Below, in pieces: positions 11,060 through 20,354 of a DNA stretch of 64,000 bases. The stretch is from Thalassospira lucentensis MCCC 1A00383 = DSM 14000. Lineage in GTDB: Bacteria > Pseudomonadota > Alphaproteobacteria > Rhodospirillales > Thalassospiraceae. Under the pieces are notes generated by a model. It was not told the DNA's origin, did no database searches, and saw nothing but the letters and a program-made list of their open reading frames with translations. The stretch's first letter is position 1, and each line of letters opens with the position of its first letter. The translations under genes were made by a program, and so were the position numbers. The DNA is taken from contig NZ_ATWN01000005.1 of assembly GCF_000421265.1 (NCBI RefSeq), positions 186,001 to 250,000 on the forward strand. The letters run 5' to 3'.

Positions 11060-11082
11060 AAGGCACCCTTTAGGGGTGCCTT
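11060..11082 (-). terminator. Terminator of tRNA-Val copy 1
   Basis: On the minus strand a 9-bp stem (AAGGCACCC with GGGTGCCTT) is followed by a T-run (TTTTTC). It lies six bases beyond the encoded CCA of the tRNA. Confidence 0.85.
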
Positions 11083-11087
11083 AATCG

Positions 11088-11164
11088 TGGTGGGTGATGA
11101 GAGATTCGAACTCCCGACCCTCTCGGTGTAAACGAGATGCTCTAACCAGCTGAGCTAATCACCC
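11088..11164 (-). tRNA. tRNA-Val (anticodon TAC), copy 1
   Basis: A 77-base cloverleaf on the minus strand. Acceptor GGGTGAT pairs perfectly with ATCACCC, the anticodon loop TTTACAC carries TAC, the T arm has GTTCGAATC, and CCA is encoded. The gene is identical to copy 2 at 11428-11504. Confidence 0.97.
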
Positions 11165-11399
11165 GATGTTCCCGCGCTGTATTCTGCGGAAGCGGGGCGG
11201 AACTTAGCATGCTTTTTGCAAAAAGCAATCGATACATTGCAGAAAATTGAAACTTCTATTTCAAGGGTATTTAACATTGCCACATGGTCAACCGTGACAC
11301 CCTGTTTTACGCGTTTTACAGCAGAAAACGGCGCGATATCAAGACAGCTCGAAACGAATTTGACGACGATGTGATTCGATCAAAAACAGACAAAGAAAA

Positions 11400-11422
11400 A
11401 AGGCACCCTTTAGGGGTGCCTT
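11400..11422 (-). terminator. Terminator of tRNA-Val copy 2
   Basis: The same 9-bp hairpin as copy 1, with TTTTTTC on the minus strand. Its presence means each tRNA is an independent transcription unit. Confidence 0.85.
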
Positions 11423-11427
11423 AATCA

Positions 11428-11504
11428 TGGTGGGTGATGAGAGATTCGAACTCCCGACCCTCTCGGTGTAAACGAGATGCTCTAACCAGCTGAGCTAATC
11501 ACCC
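11428..11504 (-). tRNA. tRNA-Val (anticodon TAC), copy 2
   Basis: Identical in all 77 bases to the copy at 11088-11164: same acceptor, TAC anticodon, T arm and encoded CCA. It lies between hupB's terminator and the first tRNA-Val copy. Confidence 0.97.
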
Positions 11505-11564
11505 GATGTTTCCGCGCTATCTTGCGAAAGCGGGCGGAACATAGCATGGATTTTAGAAAAAGCA

Positions 11565-11590
11565 ATGCCGGTGACTGATGTCACCGGCAT
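11565..11590 (-). terminator. Terminator of hupB
   Basis: An 11-bp perfect stem (ATGCCGGTGAC with GTCACCGGCAT) and a TGAT loop. On the minus strand it is followed by TGCTTTTTC, 24 bases after the hupB stop. A run of T on the other side (ATTTTTATT) could make it work in both directions. Confidence 0.8.
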
Positions 11591-11613
11591 TTTTATTCAA
11601 AACATCGCCAAAC

Positions 11614-11886
11614 TTAGTTGACGGCGTCTTTAAGGCCTTTACCAGCCTTGAATTTCGGCTGTTTCGATGCCGGGATGTCGATTTCTTCACCGGTGCGCGG
11701 GTTGCGACCTTTTGAAGCAGCGCGAGCAGCGACAGCGAAGGTACCGAAACCAACCAGACGAACTTCGTCGCCGGATTTCAAAGAATCGGTGATGGAATCG
11801 AAAACAGCATCAACTGCCTTAGCGGCGTCAGCTTTTGAAAGATCGGCTTTAGCAGCTACACTTCCAACGAGATCGTTTTTATTCAC
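11614..11886 (-). CDS. hupB: DNA-binding protein HU
   Basis: Small nucleoid protein that binds and bends DNA as a dimer. The 90-residue sequence starts [18 protein letters not shown] and contains the DNA-binding arm [15 protein letters not shown] near residues 61-75 and the VGFGTF motif near 45-50. AGGAAGTGA just upstream of the ATG is the ribosome binding site. It follows lon in the common tig-clpP-clpX-lon-hupB order, but the terminator at 12098-12126 separates it from lon, so it has its own promoter. Confidence 0.96.
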   Translation of the reverse strand: MNKNDLVGSVAAKADLSKADAAKAVDAVFDSITDSLKSGDEVRLVGFGTFAVAARAASKGRNPRTGEEIDIPASKQPKFKAGKGLKDAVN

Positions 11887-12097
11887 TTCCTGGCCCCCTT
11901 GTTTGGACGTTCGGAGTTATGAGGAAATTTGGTTTGCCCCAAACCTGTTGCATGGGCAGTGTAAGCAGGTCACAAACATCTCGTCAATGCGAGAGACGCA
12001 GTTTTCTGCGGTTTCTGACGTTTTTTTCGATTTTTTGCACTTTACACTCCCCCAGACATAGACCTTTGTCGATTCTTGGCCAAAGTTATCCACAGAA

Positions 12098-12126
12098 AAA
12101 GGGGAGCAATCATGCTGCTCCCCTTT
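12098..12126 (-). terminator. Terminator of lon
   Basis: An 11-bp perfect stem (AAAGGGGAGCA with TGCTCCCCTTT) and a seven-base loop, followed on the minus strand by TTCTG after the T-rich arm. It lies 24 bases after the lon stop. Confidence 0.8.
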
Positions 12127-12150
12127 GATTTCTGCCAGTTCGGGCGTTTG

Positions 12151-14562
12151 TTAATGCGTGGTCACACCACCAACATCCGATTCTTCGTCGTCTTTGGATT
12201 TGACGACAACGTCATCGACACCCTCTTCCCATTCAATCGGCACCAGCGGATTGACCAGTGCGTGGCTGAGAACCTCGTCGACATGCGACACCGGAATGAT
12301 TTCCATACCGCGTTTAACGTTATCGGGAATCTCTTCGAGATCCTTTTCGTTTTCCTGCGGGATCAGGACAACTTTCACCCCGCCGCGCAATGCGGCCAGA
12401 AGTTTTTCTTTCAAACCACCAATCGGAAGAACACGACCACGCAAGGTAACCTCGCCTGTCATGGCGACATCTTTGCGCACCGGATTTCCTGTTAGAACCG
12501 AAACAACCGACGTCACCATGCCAACACCAGCGGACGGACCGTCTTTTGGTGTTGCGCCCTCAGGAACGTGAACGTGAATGTCACGTTTCTGGAACAGAGT
12601 CGGCTTGATGCCAAAGTCTACGGCACGCGACCGCACGAACGATGTCGCTGCCTGAATCGATTCAGTCATGACCTCACCGAGCTTACCGGTGGTTTTCATG
12701 TTGCCTTTGCCCGGTACAGTGACCGATTCAATCTGCAACAGATCGCCGCCAAATTCGGTGTAGGCAAGACCGGTAACAACACCGACCTGATCTTCACCCT
12801 CGGTTGCGCCATAGCGGAACTTACGGATCCCGGCATATTTACCAAGGGTCCGCGGCGTTACACGCACAGATTTGATGCTTTCGAGCAAAATCCGCTTGGT
12901 CGCCTTACGGGCAAGACGGGCCAGTTCACGTTCAAGACTACGCACCCCGGCTTCGCGGGTGTAGTAACGGATCAGATCACGCAACGCGTCGTCCGAAATG
13001 CTCCACTCATCCTTTTTCAGGCCGTTATCCTTGACCTGTTTGGGGATCAGGTGACGCTTGGCGATTTCGACCTTCTCGTCCTCGGTATACCCCGAAAGAC
13101 GAATGATCTCCATACGGTCCAACAGCGGCTGCTGCATCCGAAGCGAGTTCGCCGTGGTGACGAACATGACATCAGAAAGATCGTAATCGACTTCAAGATA
13201 GTGATCGTTAAAGGTCGAGTTCTGTTCGGGATCGAGCACCTCAAGCAATGCCGACGCAGGGTCGCCACGGAAATCCGATCCCATTTTTTCAATCTCATCG
13301 AGAAGGAAAAGCGGGTTCGAATATTTGGCTTTTTTCATGCCCTGCACGATCTTGCCCGGCATGGACCCGATATAGGTCCGGCGGTGACCGCGGATTTCAG
13401 ACTCATCACGTACGCCACCAAGCGACATCCGCACAAAGCTGCGACCGGTCGCATTGGCCATTGATTTACCAAGCGAGGTTTTACCAACGCCGGGAGGACC
13501 AACAAGACACAGGATCGGGCCTTTGACTTTTTTGGTCCGCGCCTGAACGGCTAAATACTCAAGGATGCGCTCCTTGACCTTTTCCAGACCAAAATGATCC
13601 TTATCAAGAACCTTTTTAGCCTTTTTCAGGTCGTGCGACACACGCGAACGCTTGTTCCACGGAATAGACACCATCCAGTCAAGATAGTTGCGCACCACGG
13701 TGGCTTCTGCCGACATCGGGCTCATATTGCGCAGTTTCTTGAGTTCGGCTTCGGCCTTTTCCTTTGCCTCTTTGGGCATTTTGGCTTTGTTCAGCTTCTC
13801 TTCGAGTTCAGAAGCTTCATCCTTGCCGTCTTCGCCCTCGCCCAGTTCTTTCTGAATGGCTTTAAGTTGCTCATTCAAATAGTACTCGCGCTGGGTTTTT
13901 TCCATCTGGCGTTTGACGCGGTTGCGGATCTTCTTTTCGACCTGCAGCACACCAATTTCGGATTCCATGAACCCGAAAATACGTTCCAGACGGTCACCAA
14001 CAAGGGCGGTTTCCAGAAGTTCCTGTTTTTCGGAAATCTTAAGCGACAGGTGCGATGCAACCGTGTCCGCAAGCTTCGCCGGTTCTTCGATCTGATTGAC
14101 CGAAACCAGGACCTCTGGCGGAATTTTCTTGTTGAGTTTGATGTACTGTTCGAACTGTGTGACCACAGAACGGGCGAGGGCCTCGAGTTCGCTGTCGTCT
14201 TCGTCAGCATCCTCGCGCACGCCGGCATGGGCCTGGAAGAACTCCGGATTATCAACGTATCCCGAAATTTCGGCGCGTTTACCGCCTTCGACCAATACCT
14301 TTACCGTGCCATCCGGCAGCTTAAGAAGCTGCAAAACAGTTGCAACAGTACCAACTTCATAGAGATCTTCGACTGCCGGATCATCAAGACCGGCGTCTTT
14401 CTGTGTGACAAGCAGGATCTGCTTGTCTTCGCGCATGACATCTTCGAGCGCACGCACAGACTTTTCACGTCCCACAAACAGGGGGACAATCATGTGCGGG
14501 AACACGACAATGTCGCGCAACGGCAGCACCGGATATATTTCGCCACGCGCTAATTCGACCAT
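12151..14562 (-). CDS. lon: ATP-dependent protease Lon
   Basis: Cytoplasmic AAA+ serine protease that degrades damaged and regulatory proteins. The 803-residue protein has the N-terminal substrate domain (YPVLPLRDIVVFPHMIVPLFVG), Walker A GPPGVGKTS near 355, Walker B FLLDEIEKM near 417, and the Ser-Lys catalytic dyad in PKDGPSAGVGM (Ser near 678) and GGLKEKLLAALRGG (Lys near 721). Length and order are standard for LonA. AGGGA nine bases before the ATG supports the start. It lies 131 bases after clpX, with a possible terminator between them. Confidence 0.97.
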   Translation of the reverse strand: MVELARGEIYPVLPLRDIVVFPHMIVPLFVGREKSVRALEDVMREDKQILLVTQKDAGLDDPAVEDLYEVGTVATVLQLLKLPDGTVKVLVEGGKRAEISGYVDNPEFFQAHAGVREDADEDDSELEALARSVVTQFEQYIKLNKKIPPEVLVSVNQIEEPAKLADTVASHLSLKISEKQELLETALVGDRLERIFGFMESEIGVLQVEKKIRNRVKRQMEKTQREYYLNEQLKAIQKELGEGEDGKDEASELEEKLNKAKMPKEAKEKAEAELKKLRNMSPMSAEATVVRNYLDWMVSIPWNKRSRVSHDLKKAKKVLDKDHFGLEKVKERILEYLAVQARTKKVKGPILCLVGPPGVGKTSLGKSMANATGRSFVRMSLGGVRDESEIRGHRRTYIGSMPGKIVQGMKKAKYSNPLFLLDEIEKMGSDFRGDPASALLEVLDPEQNSTFNDHYLEVDYDLSDVMFVTTANSLRMQQPLLDRMEIIRLSGYTEDEKVEIAKRHLIPKQVKDNGLKKDEWSISDDALRDLIRYYTREAGVRSLERELARLARKATKRILLESIKSVRVTPRTLGKYAGIRKFRYGATEGEDQVGVVTGLAYTEFGGDLLQIESVTVPGKGNMKTTGKLGEVMTESIQAATSFVRSRAVDFGIKPTLFQKRDIHVHVPEGATPKDGPSAGVGMVTSVVSVLTGNPVRKDVAMTGEVTLRGRVLPIGGLKEKLLAALRGGVKVVLIPQENEKDLEEIPDNVKRGMEIIPVSHVDEVLSHALVNPLVPIEWEEGVDDVVVKSKDDEESDVGGVTTH

Positions 14563-14653
14563 TATGTTCTATTCCCTAATCTGAGCCAAAACGTTGCTGC
14601 GGTCCTGCTTTAGGCCCCGCCAGCAACGCGAACATTCAGAAGATAATCTGAAA

Positions 14654-14686
14654 TTCCCGCACCGCAATAGGTTGCCGGTGCGGGAA
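14654..14686 (-). terminator. Possible terminator of clpX
   Basis: An 11-bp stem (TTCCCGCACCG with CGGTGCGGGAA) that could extend with a bulge. The following minus-strand sequence is only TTTCAGATT, so termination may be partial and allow read-through into lon. Confidence 0.5.
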
Positions 14687-14693
14687 ATTGATA

Positions 14694-15959
14694 TCAGGCA
14701 GAGTGCTCGACACCTTCTTGACGTTCCGCATGGATCAGCAATGGTTTTGCTTTTCCTTCGACAACATCAGCGCTGATGACGATTTCCTCGACACTTTCGA
14801 GGGTTGGCAGGTCGAACATGGTATCAAGCAAGATGCCTTCCATGATCGACCGCAAGCCACGTGCACCGGTTTTACGTTGAATCGCCTTCTCGGCAATTGC
14901 TTTGAGCGCATCGGTCTGGAAGGTCAGTTTAACGTCTTCCATATCGAACAGACGCTCATACTGCTTGATCAGCGCGTTTTTCGGCTCGGTCAGGATCTGG
15001 ACCAAAGCATCATCGTCGAGATCTTCAAGCGTTGCCAAAACCGGCAGACGACCAATGAACTCCGGGATAAGACCGAATTTCAAAAGATCTTCCGGCTCGA
15101 CACCACGCAAAACATCACCCGTGCGCCGCTCTTCTGGGCTACGAACATCGGCACCAAAGCCAATTGCACTGCCCTTGCCACGCTGCGAGATCACCTTATC
15201 AAGGCCCGCAAATGCGCCACCTACGATGAACAGGATGTTGGTCGTGTCGACTTGGAGGAATTCCTGTTGCGGATGTTTCCGGCCACCCTGCGGCGGCACA
15301 GAGGCAACAGTGCCTTCCATGATCTTCAGCAATGCTTGCTGGACGCCCTCGCCCGAAACATCACGCGTAATCGACGGATTGTCCGACTTGCGCGAGATTT
15401 TGTCGACTTCGTCAATATAGACGATGCCGCGCTGGGCGCGTTCGACGTTGTAGTCTGCAGCCTGCAACAGCTTAAGAATGATGTTCTCGACGTCTTCACC
15501 GACATAACCGGCTTCGGTCAGTGTCGTGGCATCCGCCATGGTGAAGGGAACATCAAGAATCCGTGCCAAGGTCTGGGCCAGAAGCGTTTTACCGCAACCG
15601 GTTGGACCCACCAGCATGATATTGGATTTTGCCAGTTCGATATCTTCGTTCTTGCTGGCGTGATGCAGACGCTTGTAATGGTTGTGAACCGCGACCGAGA
15701 GAACTTTTTTCGCATGGCCCTGACCAATGACATAGTCATCAAGGACCTTGCAAATCTCTTGCGGAGAAGGCACCCCGTCAGCCGATTTGACGAGATGGGT
15801 TTTGTGCTCTTCGCGGATGATGTCCATGCAAAGCTCTACGCATTCATCACAGATGAATACGGTTGGACCGGCGATGAGCTTGCGAACCTCGTGCTGGCTC
15901 TTTCCACAGAAAGAACAGTACAGAGTGTTCTTGGAGTCCCCGCTATTCGATTTGCTCAT
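14694..15959 (-). CDS. clpX: ClpX, ATP-binding unfoldase of the ClpXP protease
   Basis: AAA+ unfoldase that recognises substrates and feeds them to ClpP. The 421-residue protein has the N-terminal zinc-binding domain ([17 protein letters not shown] then CDECVELC, about residues 15-43), Walker A GPTGCGKT near 117, Walker B YIDEVDKI near 181, and the [11 protein letters not shown] loop region. The start has GGGG six bases upstream. It lies downstream of clpP in the same direction, but the strong terminator after clpP and 250 intervening bases suggest a promoter of its own. Confidence 0.97.
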   Translation of the reverse strand: MSKSNSGDSKNTLYCSFCGKSQHEVRKLIAGPTVFICDECVELCMDIIREEHKTHLVKSADGVPSPQEICKVLDDYVIGQGHAKKVLSVAVHNHYKRLHHASKNEDIELAKSNIMLVGPTGCGKTLLAQTLARILDVPFTMADATTLTEAGYVGEDVENIILKLLQAADYNVERAQRGIVYIDEVDKISRKSDNPSITRDVSGEGVQQALLKIMEGTVASVPPQGGRKHPQQEFLQVDTTNILFIVGGAFAGLDKVISQRGKGSAIGFGADVRSPEERRTGDVLRGVEPEDLLKFGLIPEFIGRLPVLATLEDLDDDALVQILTEPKNALIKQYERLFDMEDVKLTFQTDALKAIAEKAIQRKTGARGLRSIMEGILLDTMFDLPTLESVEEIVISADVVEGKAKPLLIHAERQEGVEHSA

Positions 15960-16208
15960 ACAAACCCCAATTACGTTTGACGTTATCTTTTATCGCCATG
16001 TTAGCCGGTAAACGATACCGATCTCAACGTTTAATCTGCGCTTTTCGGCCATTTGGCTACTTGATTGATATGGGATCGCCATTGTGGTTGCGAAACCCCT
16101 TACTCTAATCACCCAAACGTTTGAGTAACCGGCAAGTTCCAATCAACGGCCAAAAAGCCACGCACCCTCTTGTCTATGACTTAAAACTGCCATGAGGCAA
16201 GTTATAAA

Positions 16209-16239
16209 AAAACGCCCCGGCCAACGACCGGGGCGTTTT
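16209..16239 (-). terminator. Terminator of clpP
   Basis: A 12-bp perfect GC-rich stem (AAAACGCCCCGG with CCGGGGCGTTTT) with a seven-base loop and a TTTTTTT tail on the minus strand. Located 21 bases after the clpP stop. Confidence 0.92.
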
Positions 16240-16259
16240 CACCGACCGTTATCAGACGA

Positions 16260-16889
16260 TCAGTCTTTCTTTTCGGCGCTTTCCGTCTTCGGACGCGACG
16301 TGACCACCTCGTCAATCAGACCAAATTCCTTGGCCTGATCGGGGGTCAGGAAGTTATCACGCTCCATCGCATCTTCGATCGTCTTGAGATCGCGGCCGGT
16401 ATGTTCGACATAGATCTCGTTAAGACGCTGACGCAGTGCCAGAATTTCGCGGGCATGGATTTCGATATCCGATGCCTGCCCCTGGAAGCCGCCAGACGGC
16501 TGGTGGATCATGACACGTGCATTTGGCAGGCAATAACGCTTACCTTTTGCACCGGCCATCAACAGTAGTGAGCCCATGGAAGCCGCCTGCCCCATGCACA
16601 CCGTAGAGACATCACAACGGATGTACTGCATGGTGTCATAGATGGCGAGACCAGAAGTCACAACACCGCCCGGAGAGTTGATATAGAGCGAAATATCCTT
16701 ATCAGGATTTTCCGATTCGAGATGCAGGAGCTGCGCGCAGATCAACGACGACATGCCGTCATGAACCTGACCGTTGATGAAGACGATCCGCTCCTTGAGC
16801 AAACGCGAAAAGATGTCATAGGCCCGTTCACCACGGCTGGTCTGTTCAACCACCATCGGTACGAGCGAGTTCATCCGTTCTTCAATCAT
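16260..16889 (-). CDS. clpP: ClpP, proteolytic subunit of ClpXP
   Basis: Tetradecameric serine protease that degrades proteins unfolded by ClpX. The catalytic serine is in [10 protein letters not shown], the histidine in [10 protein letters not shown], and the aspartate in the [11 protein letters not shown] region. I chose the start at 16889 ([16 protein letters not shown]), which gives 209 residues and is preceded by a strong AGGAGG ten bases upstream. The longer frame from 16943 has a weaker site (GGAAG) and would add 18 residues; it cannot be excluded because it begins only six bases after the tig stop. Confidence 0.95.
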   Translation of the reverse strand: MIEERMNSLVPMVVEQTSRGERAYDIFSRLLKERIVFINGQVHDGMSSLICAQLLHLESENPDKDISLYINSPGGVVTSGLAIYDTMQYIRCDVSTVCMGQAASMGSLLLMAGAKGKRYCLPNARVMIHQPSGGFQGQASDIEIHAREILALRQRLNEIYVEHTGRDLKTIEDAMERDNFLTPDQAKEFGLIDEVVTSRPKTESAEKKD

Positions 16890-16949
16890 CAACTGCAATC
16901 CTCCTGCATGATCCCAAACCGATTCCGGTAAGGATGTATTCACTTCCGA

Positions 16950-18392
16950 TTAGTCAGCTTTCTTTTTAGCAGCCGGTTTCTTGGCAGCAGCTTTCTTGGC
17001 CGGAGCCTTTTTCTCTGCGTCCTTTTTCGCCGGTGCCTTTTTGGCAGCCGATTTTTTCTTCGGAGCTTCTTCTTCCTCTTCAGGCTTCAGAAGCTCTTCA
17101 ACGGTAACGGTCTTTTCTTCAACCTTGGCAAGCTCAACGATGAAATCAACGACCTTGTCTTCATATACAGGGCCCTGAAGCGCCTGCAAGGCCTGCGGGT
17201 TATTTTTGTAGAATTCAATAACCTGCTGTTCCTGACCCGGATATTTCTGGGCTTCGGCAACGAGAACCTTGTTGACGTCTTCCTGAGTAACCTGAATGTC
17301 GTTATTACGACCAACTTCAGCCAGAAGCAGGCCAAGAAGAACGCGGCGTTCTGCGATTTCGCGGAACTCGGCGGTCAGCTCTTCTTCGGACTTGCCTTTG
17401 GTTTCGTCGTCTTCCTGTCCAGCTTCACGGGCCTGTTTGATCTGACCAATGATACCTTCGAGTTCGTTGTCGACCAAGGAGGTCGGCAGTTCGAACTTGT
17501 GGTTCTCAGCCAGCGCGTCAAGCAGCTCGCGCTTCATTTTCTGACGCGCGACCGATTCGTACTCACGGCCGTAATCCTTGCGGATTGCGTCTTTGAGCGC
17601 CTCAAAGCTGTCCTGACCGAGTTTTTTGGCCAGTTCATCATCCAGCTCAGCCGGTTTCTTTTCTTTGATTTCTTTGACGGTTACGTCGAACTCGGCATCT
17701 TTGCCTGCAAGTTCAGCAGCACCGTATTCTTCCGGGAATTTAACTTTAACGACGAGTTCGTCATCAGCGTTAACACCGGTAAGCTGTTCTTCGAAACCTT
17801 CGATGAACGAGCCGGAACCCAGTTCAAGTTCGTAAGCTTCGGCTTTGCCGCCTTCGAATGCTTCGCCATCGATTTTGCCGAGGAAGTCGATAACGACAAC
17901 ATCACCGGTTTTCGATTTGCGTTTGCGCGCCAACGGAGCAGTGGTGCCCTGTGCCGCTGCAATACGCTCAAGCGTTTCATTGACTTTGGCATCGTCGAGT
18001 TCAACGACTTCGCGGGTCAGCTTCAGCTTTTTGAAGTCCATGGCTTCGATCGCCGGGATGACTTCAACAGCAATGTCGAACTCAAGATCCCCGCCTTCAT
18101 CGAATTTGGTTACTTCGATTTTCGGCTGAACGGCCGGGCGCAGGTCATTGTCGTTAAGAACTTTGCCTGTGTTTTCGTTCACAGTGGCTTCAAGAACTTC
18201 GCCCATGACCGATTGACCGTAGCGCTGACGCAGGAGTTTCGCCGGGATTTTTCCCGGACGGAAGCCTGGAAGGCGAACCTGGTCTTTGATCTCGTCAAGC
18301 TTGGCGACGACTTTTTCTTCGATGAGTGCGGCTGGCACCACGACTTTGAACTCGCGCGCCAGGCCTTCGTTTTTGGTTTCAGTAACCTGCAT
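16950..18392 (-). CDS. tig: Trigger factor with a lysine/alanine-rich C-terminal tail
   Basis: Ribosome-associated chaperone and prolyl isomerase that meets nascent chains at the tunnel exit. The ribosome-binding motif GFRPGKIP is near residues 44-51; a FKBP-type domain lies in the middle (GDVVVIDFLGKIDGEAFEGG, about 163-182), then the chaperone arms. The protein has 480 residues, against about 430 in E. coli. The excess is a tail from about residue 436 made of a glutamate run and then repeats of AKK and PAKK, resembling histone H1-like tails. It is first in the tig-clpP-clpX-lon order. Confidence 0.96.
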   Translation of the reverse strand: MQVTETKNEGLAREFKVVVPAALIEEKVVAKLDEIKDQVRLPGFRPGKIPAKLLRQRYGQSVMGEVLEATVNENTGKVLNDNDLRPAVQPKIEVTKFDEGGDLEFDIAVEVIPAIEAMDFKKLKLTREVVELDDAKVNETLERIAAAQGTTAPLARKRKSKTGDVVVIDFLGKIDGEAFEGGKAEAYELELGSGSFIEGFEEQLTGVNADDELVVKVKFPEEYGAAELAGKDAEFDVTVKEIKEKKPAELDDELAKKLGQDSFEALKDAIRKDYGREYESVARQKMKRELLDALAENHKFELPTSLVDNELEGIIGQIKQAREAGQEDDETKGKSEEELTAEFREIAERRVLLGLLLAEVGRNNDIQVTQEDVNKVLVAEAQKYPGQEQQVIEFYKNNPQALQALQGPVYEDKVVDFIVELAKVEEKTVTVEELLKPEEEEEAPKKKSAAKKAPAKKDAEKKAPAKKAAAKKPAAKKKAD

Positions 18393-18507
18393 AGATAACT
18401 CTTTTGCTTGGTTCGAATAATGTCCGTTACGCGACGCAGTCCGGACGTCAGAAAGTCAAAATGACTAAACGAATATGTAATCTGGTCCAAATGTATGGTC
18501 TGCAGAG

Positions 18508-18592
18508 TGGTACGGGCGAAGGGACTCGAACCCCCACGAATTGCTTCACCAGGACCTAAACCTGGCGCGTCTACCAATTCCGCCACGCCCGC
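18508..18592 (-). tRNA. tRNA-Leu (anticodon TAG)
   Basis: An 85-base class II tRNA on the minus strand with a long variable arm (GGTGAAGCAATTCGTG region). Acceptor GCGGGCG pairs with CGCCCGT (one G-U pair), the anticodon loop TTTAGGT carries TAG, the T arm has GTTCGAGTC, and CCA is encoded. It lies upstream of tig on the same strand. Confidence 0.96.
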
Positions 18593-18759
18593 ACACAAGC
18601 ATACCAAACACGCCGGACGAACCGGCATGAGTGCGCCTTAATACAAACTTCGCTGACCTCATGCAAGCATCGCCTTTCGACATTTGCGTTCTGGCTCCAA
18701 TTAAACGGCCTCAACAACCCAAAACCTTGCGGTTCTGCTGGCTTCGTTATGTCATGAAA

Positions 18760-20166
18760 CTAACGCAAAAGGCGCTTCACACTGCTTGAAACAGCGATTT
18801 CCCCCTGCCCGACATAGTTTTCATGATTTTTTTCGATCATCGGCAGGTGATAAAGATAATTGACCATCATGCCAAATGACTGCGCCCAGCCGTCCAGCTT
18901 ACCGTTACCGTTCCAGTTTAAACGCTCGATGCGTGCGCCATTGCTGAGATGGAAATGTGCGACTGGATCAAATGCCGACCCGGTTTCTGGTCGTTTGGCA
19001 TTCAGAAGATACCATGCAGTCAAAAACTCGATATTGGTTTTGGTGCGTTCCCCCACCGCATCGGGGCTTTGTGCGGGTGGTTTTGGCCCCATCAATTCAT
19101 CACAATCGTTTAATGCCGCTTCGATGACCTTGGGCAAGCCGGTTTCCGCCCCCTTTGCCATGGCATCAAGCTGACGATCCATCCAGGTCCGCAGCCCCGG
19201 TATGGGGGATAAGGTACAAAACTGTTTTAGATGCGGCAAATCGCGTTGTAGTTGGCTCACCACCCGCTTGATCAGGAAATCACCAAAGCTGATCCCGGCC
19301 AAACCGGCCTGCGCATTCGAAATGGAATAGAAAATTGCTGTATCAGCCCTCTCGACTGATCCCGCATTATCGCCATCATGACCTTCATCATCATCGTCGG
19401 CTTGAATAAGCTTGTCGATGTTTCCGGCAATTCCGTTGACCAAGGCAACCTCGACAAAGATCAAAGGCTCATCTGGCATTCCCGGATGGAAAAAGGCAAA
19501 GCAACGCCGGTCGGGTGCAAGCCGACGTTTCAAATCATCCCAGCTTTGAATGGCATGAACGGCTTCGTAGGCAATCAGTTTTTCCAATAGCGACGCGGGT
19601 GAATTCCACGTAATCCGTTCGAGTTCAAGAAACCCGATATCAAACCACGCCGCCAGCAAGGTCTTGAGATCACGTTCCAACATTGCCAGTCCGGGGGCTT
19701 CTTTGCGCCAGCGCAAAAGATCACCGCGAAGATCAACCAGAAACTTCACACCTTGCGGTAATGAATTGAATTCCTTAAGAATTGATCGAAACGGTGGCAC
19801 AAGCGCATCGCGCAGTTCAGATTCGAGCAACGCCCTTTCCGCCAGATCATCGGCCATATCCCAATCTGTCATGATGGCCGCAACCCGGTCGCGATCGATC
19901 CCAAATTCATTGACCAGCAAGTGCAAGAACGCCCGCTTGCCATCGTCATCAAGACGCAAGAAATCATGACCAAGGGCGGCCGCCCGCCCCCGTGCCGACA
20001 CCGCCCCGCCGCGCCCGGCAAGACAATCAGCAATCTGCCGTCGCCAGTGTTCCTGACGGCTCTGGTTTTCGTCACGTCCCAAACTGCGTACGACCGAACT
20101 GTCGCGCAGTTCACGCCACGCACCACGCAAATTATCAAGTGTTCTGTCTAGAAATGTTTGCGACAT
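18760..20166 (-). CDS. Malonyl-CoA decarboxylase
   Basis: Converts malonyl-CoA to acetyl-CoA and CO2, allowing use of malonate or lowering malonyl-CoA. Family signatures are visible: PLIFVEVALV, TAIFYSISNAQAGLAGISFG, FCTLSPIPGLRTWM, FHLSNGARIERLNW and the C-terminal MVNYLYHL segment. The start at 20166 gives 468 residues and has GGAGG six bases upstream; a longer frame from 20238 lacks such support. It stands alone, 188 bases from the NAD(P)HX repair gene, with no malonyl-CoA synthetase or malonate transporter in this window, so the source of its substrate is not shown here. Confidence 0.92.
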   Translation of the reverse strand: MSQTFLDRTLDNLRGAWRELRDSSVVRSLGRDENQSRQEHWRRQIADCLAGRGGAVSARGRAAALGHDFLRLDDDGKRAFLHLLVNEFGIDRDRVAAIMTDWDMADDLAERALLESELRDALVPPFRSILKEFNSLPQGVKFLVDLRGDLLRWRKEAPGLAMLERDLKTLLAAWFDIGFLELERITWNSPASLLEKLIAYEAVHAIQSWDDLKRRLAPDRRCFAFFHPGMPDEPLIFVEVALVNGIAGNIDKLIQADDDDEGHDGDNAGSVERADTAIFYSISNAQAGLAGISFGDFLIKRVVSQLQRDLPHLKQFCTLSPIPGLRTWMDRQLDAMAKGAETGLPKVIEAALNDCDELMGPKPPAQSPDAVGERTKTNIEFLTAWYLLNAKRPETGSAFDPVAHFHLSNGARIERLNWNGNGKLDGWAQSFGMMVNYLYHLPMIEKNHENYVGQGEIAVSSSVKRLLR

Positions 20167-20354
20167 GATGGCCTCCAACGCTCTGTTGGGAGAAATATTG
20201 TACTGCGCCGACAATTTCAAAATCAGGCATGACGGCACAAGATACGCATCGCTTAGTCATACTTGATGTCTTGATATATCGGGGTTGTTTTGTTCTGCGT
20301 CCAGCATCGCAACAAAGATGTCATCGAAATGACCACGCAAAGGCTAAGTAAAAG

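Larger units (their letters stand above)
11048..11231. repeat. Tandem duplication, copy 1 (tRNA-Val unit)
   Basis: This copy contains a terminator hairpin, a tRNA-Val gene and about 65 bases of upstream flank. It matches the segment at 11387-11566: the tRNA and hairpin are essentially identical, and the flank (GATGTT.CCGCGCT, AGCGGG.CGGAAC.TAGCATG) is diverged but alignable. The offset is about 340 bases. Confidence 0.85.
11387..11566. repeat. Tandem duplication, copy 2 (tRNA-Val unit)
   Basis: Second copy of the unit described for 11048-11231, again with hairpin, tRNA and upstream flank. The hairpin is preceded by one extra A. Divergence in the flank but not in the tRNA suggests an old duplication with selection or gene conversion keeping the tRNAs alike. 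Confidence 0.85.

Noticed and set aside
10675-11073. Plus-strand open frame of 132 codons before tRNA-Val
   Set aside because: It runs through the lipoprotein leader and the tRNA terminator, which is incompatible with a real gene.
16890-16943. Longer ClpP start at 16943
   Set aside because: Weaker ribosome binding site and 18 extra residues not found in the family; AGGAGG favours 16889.
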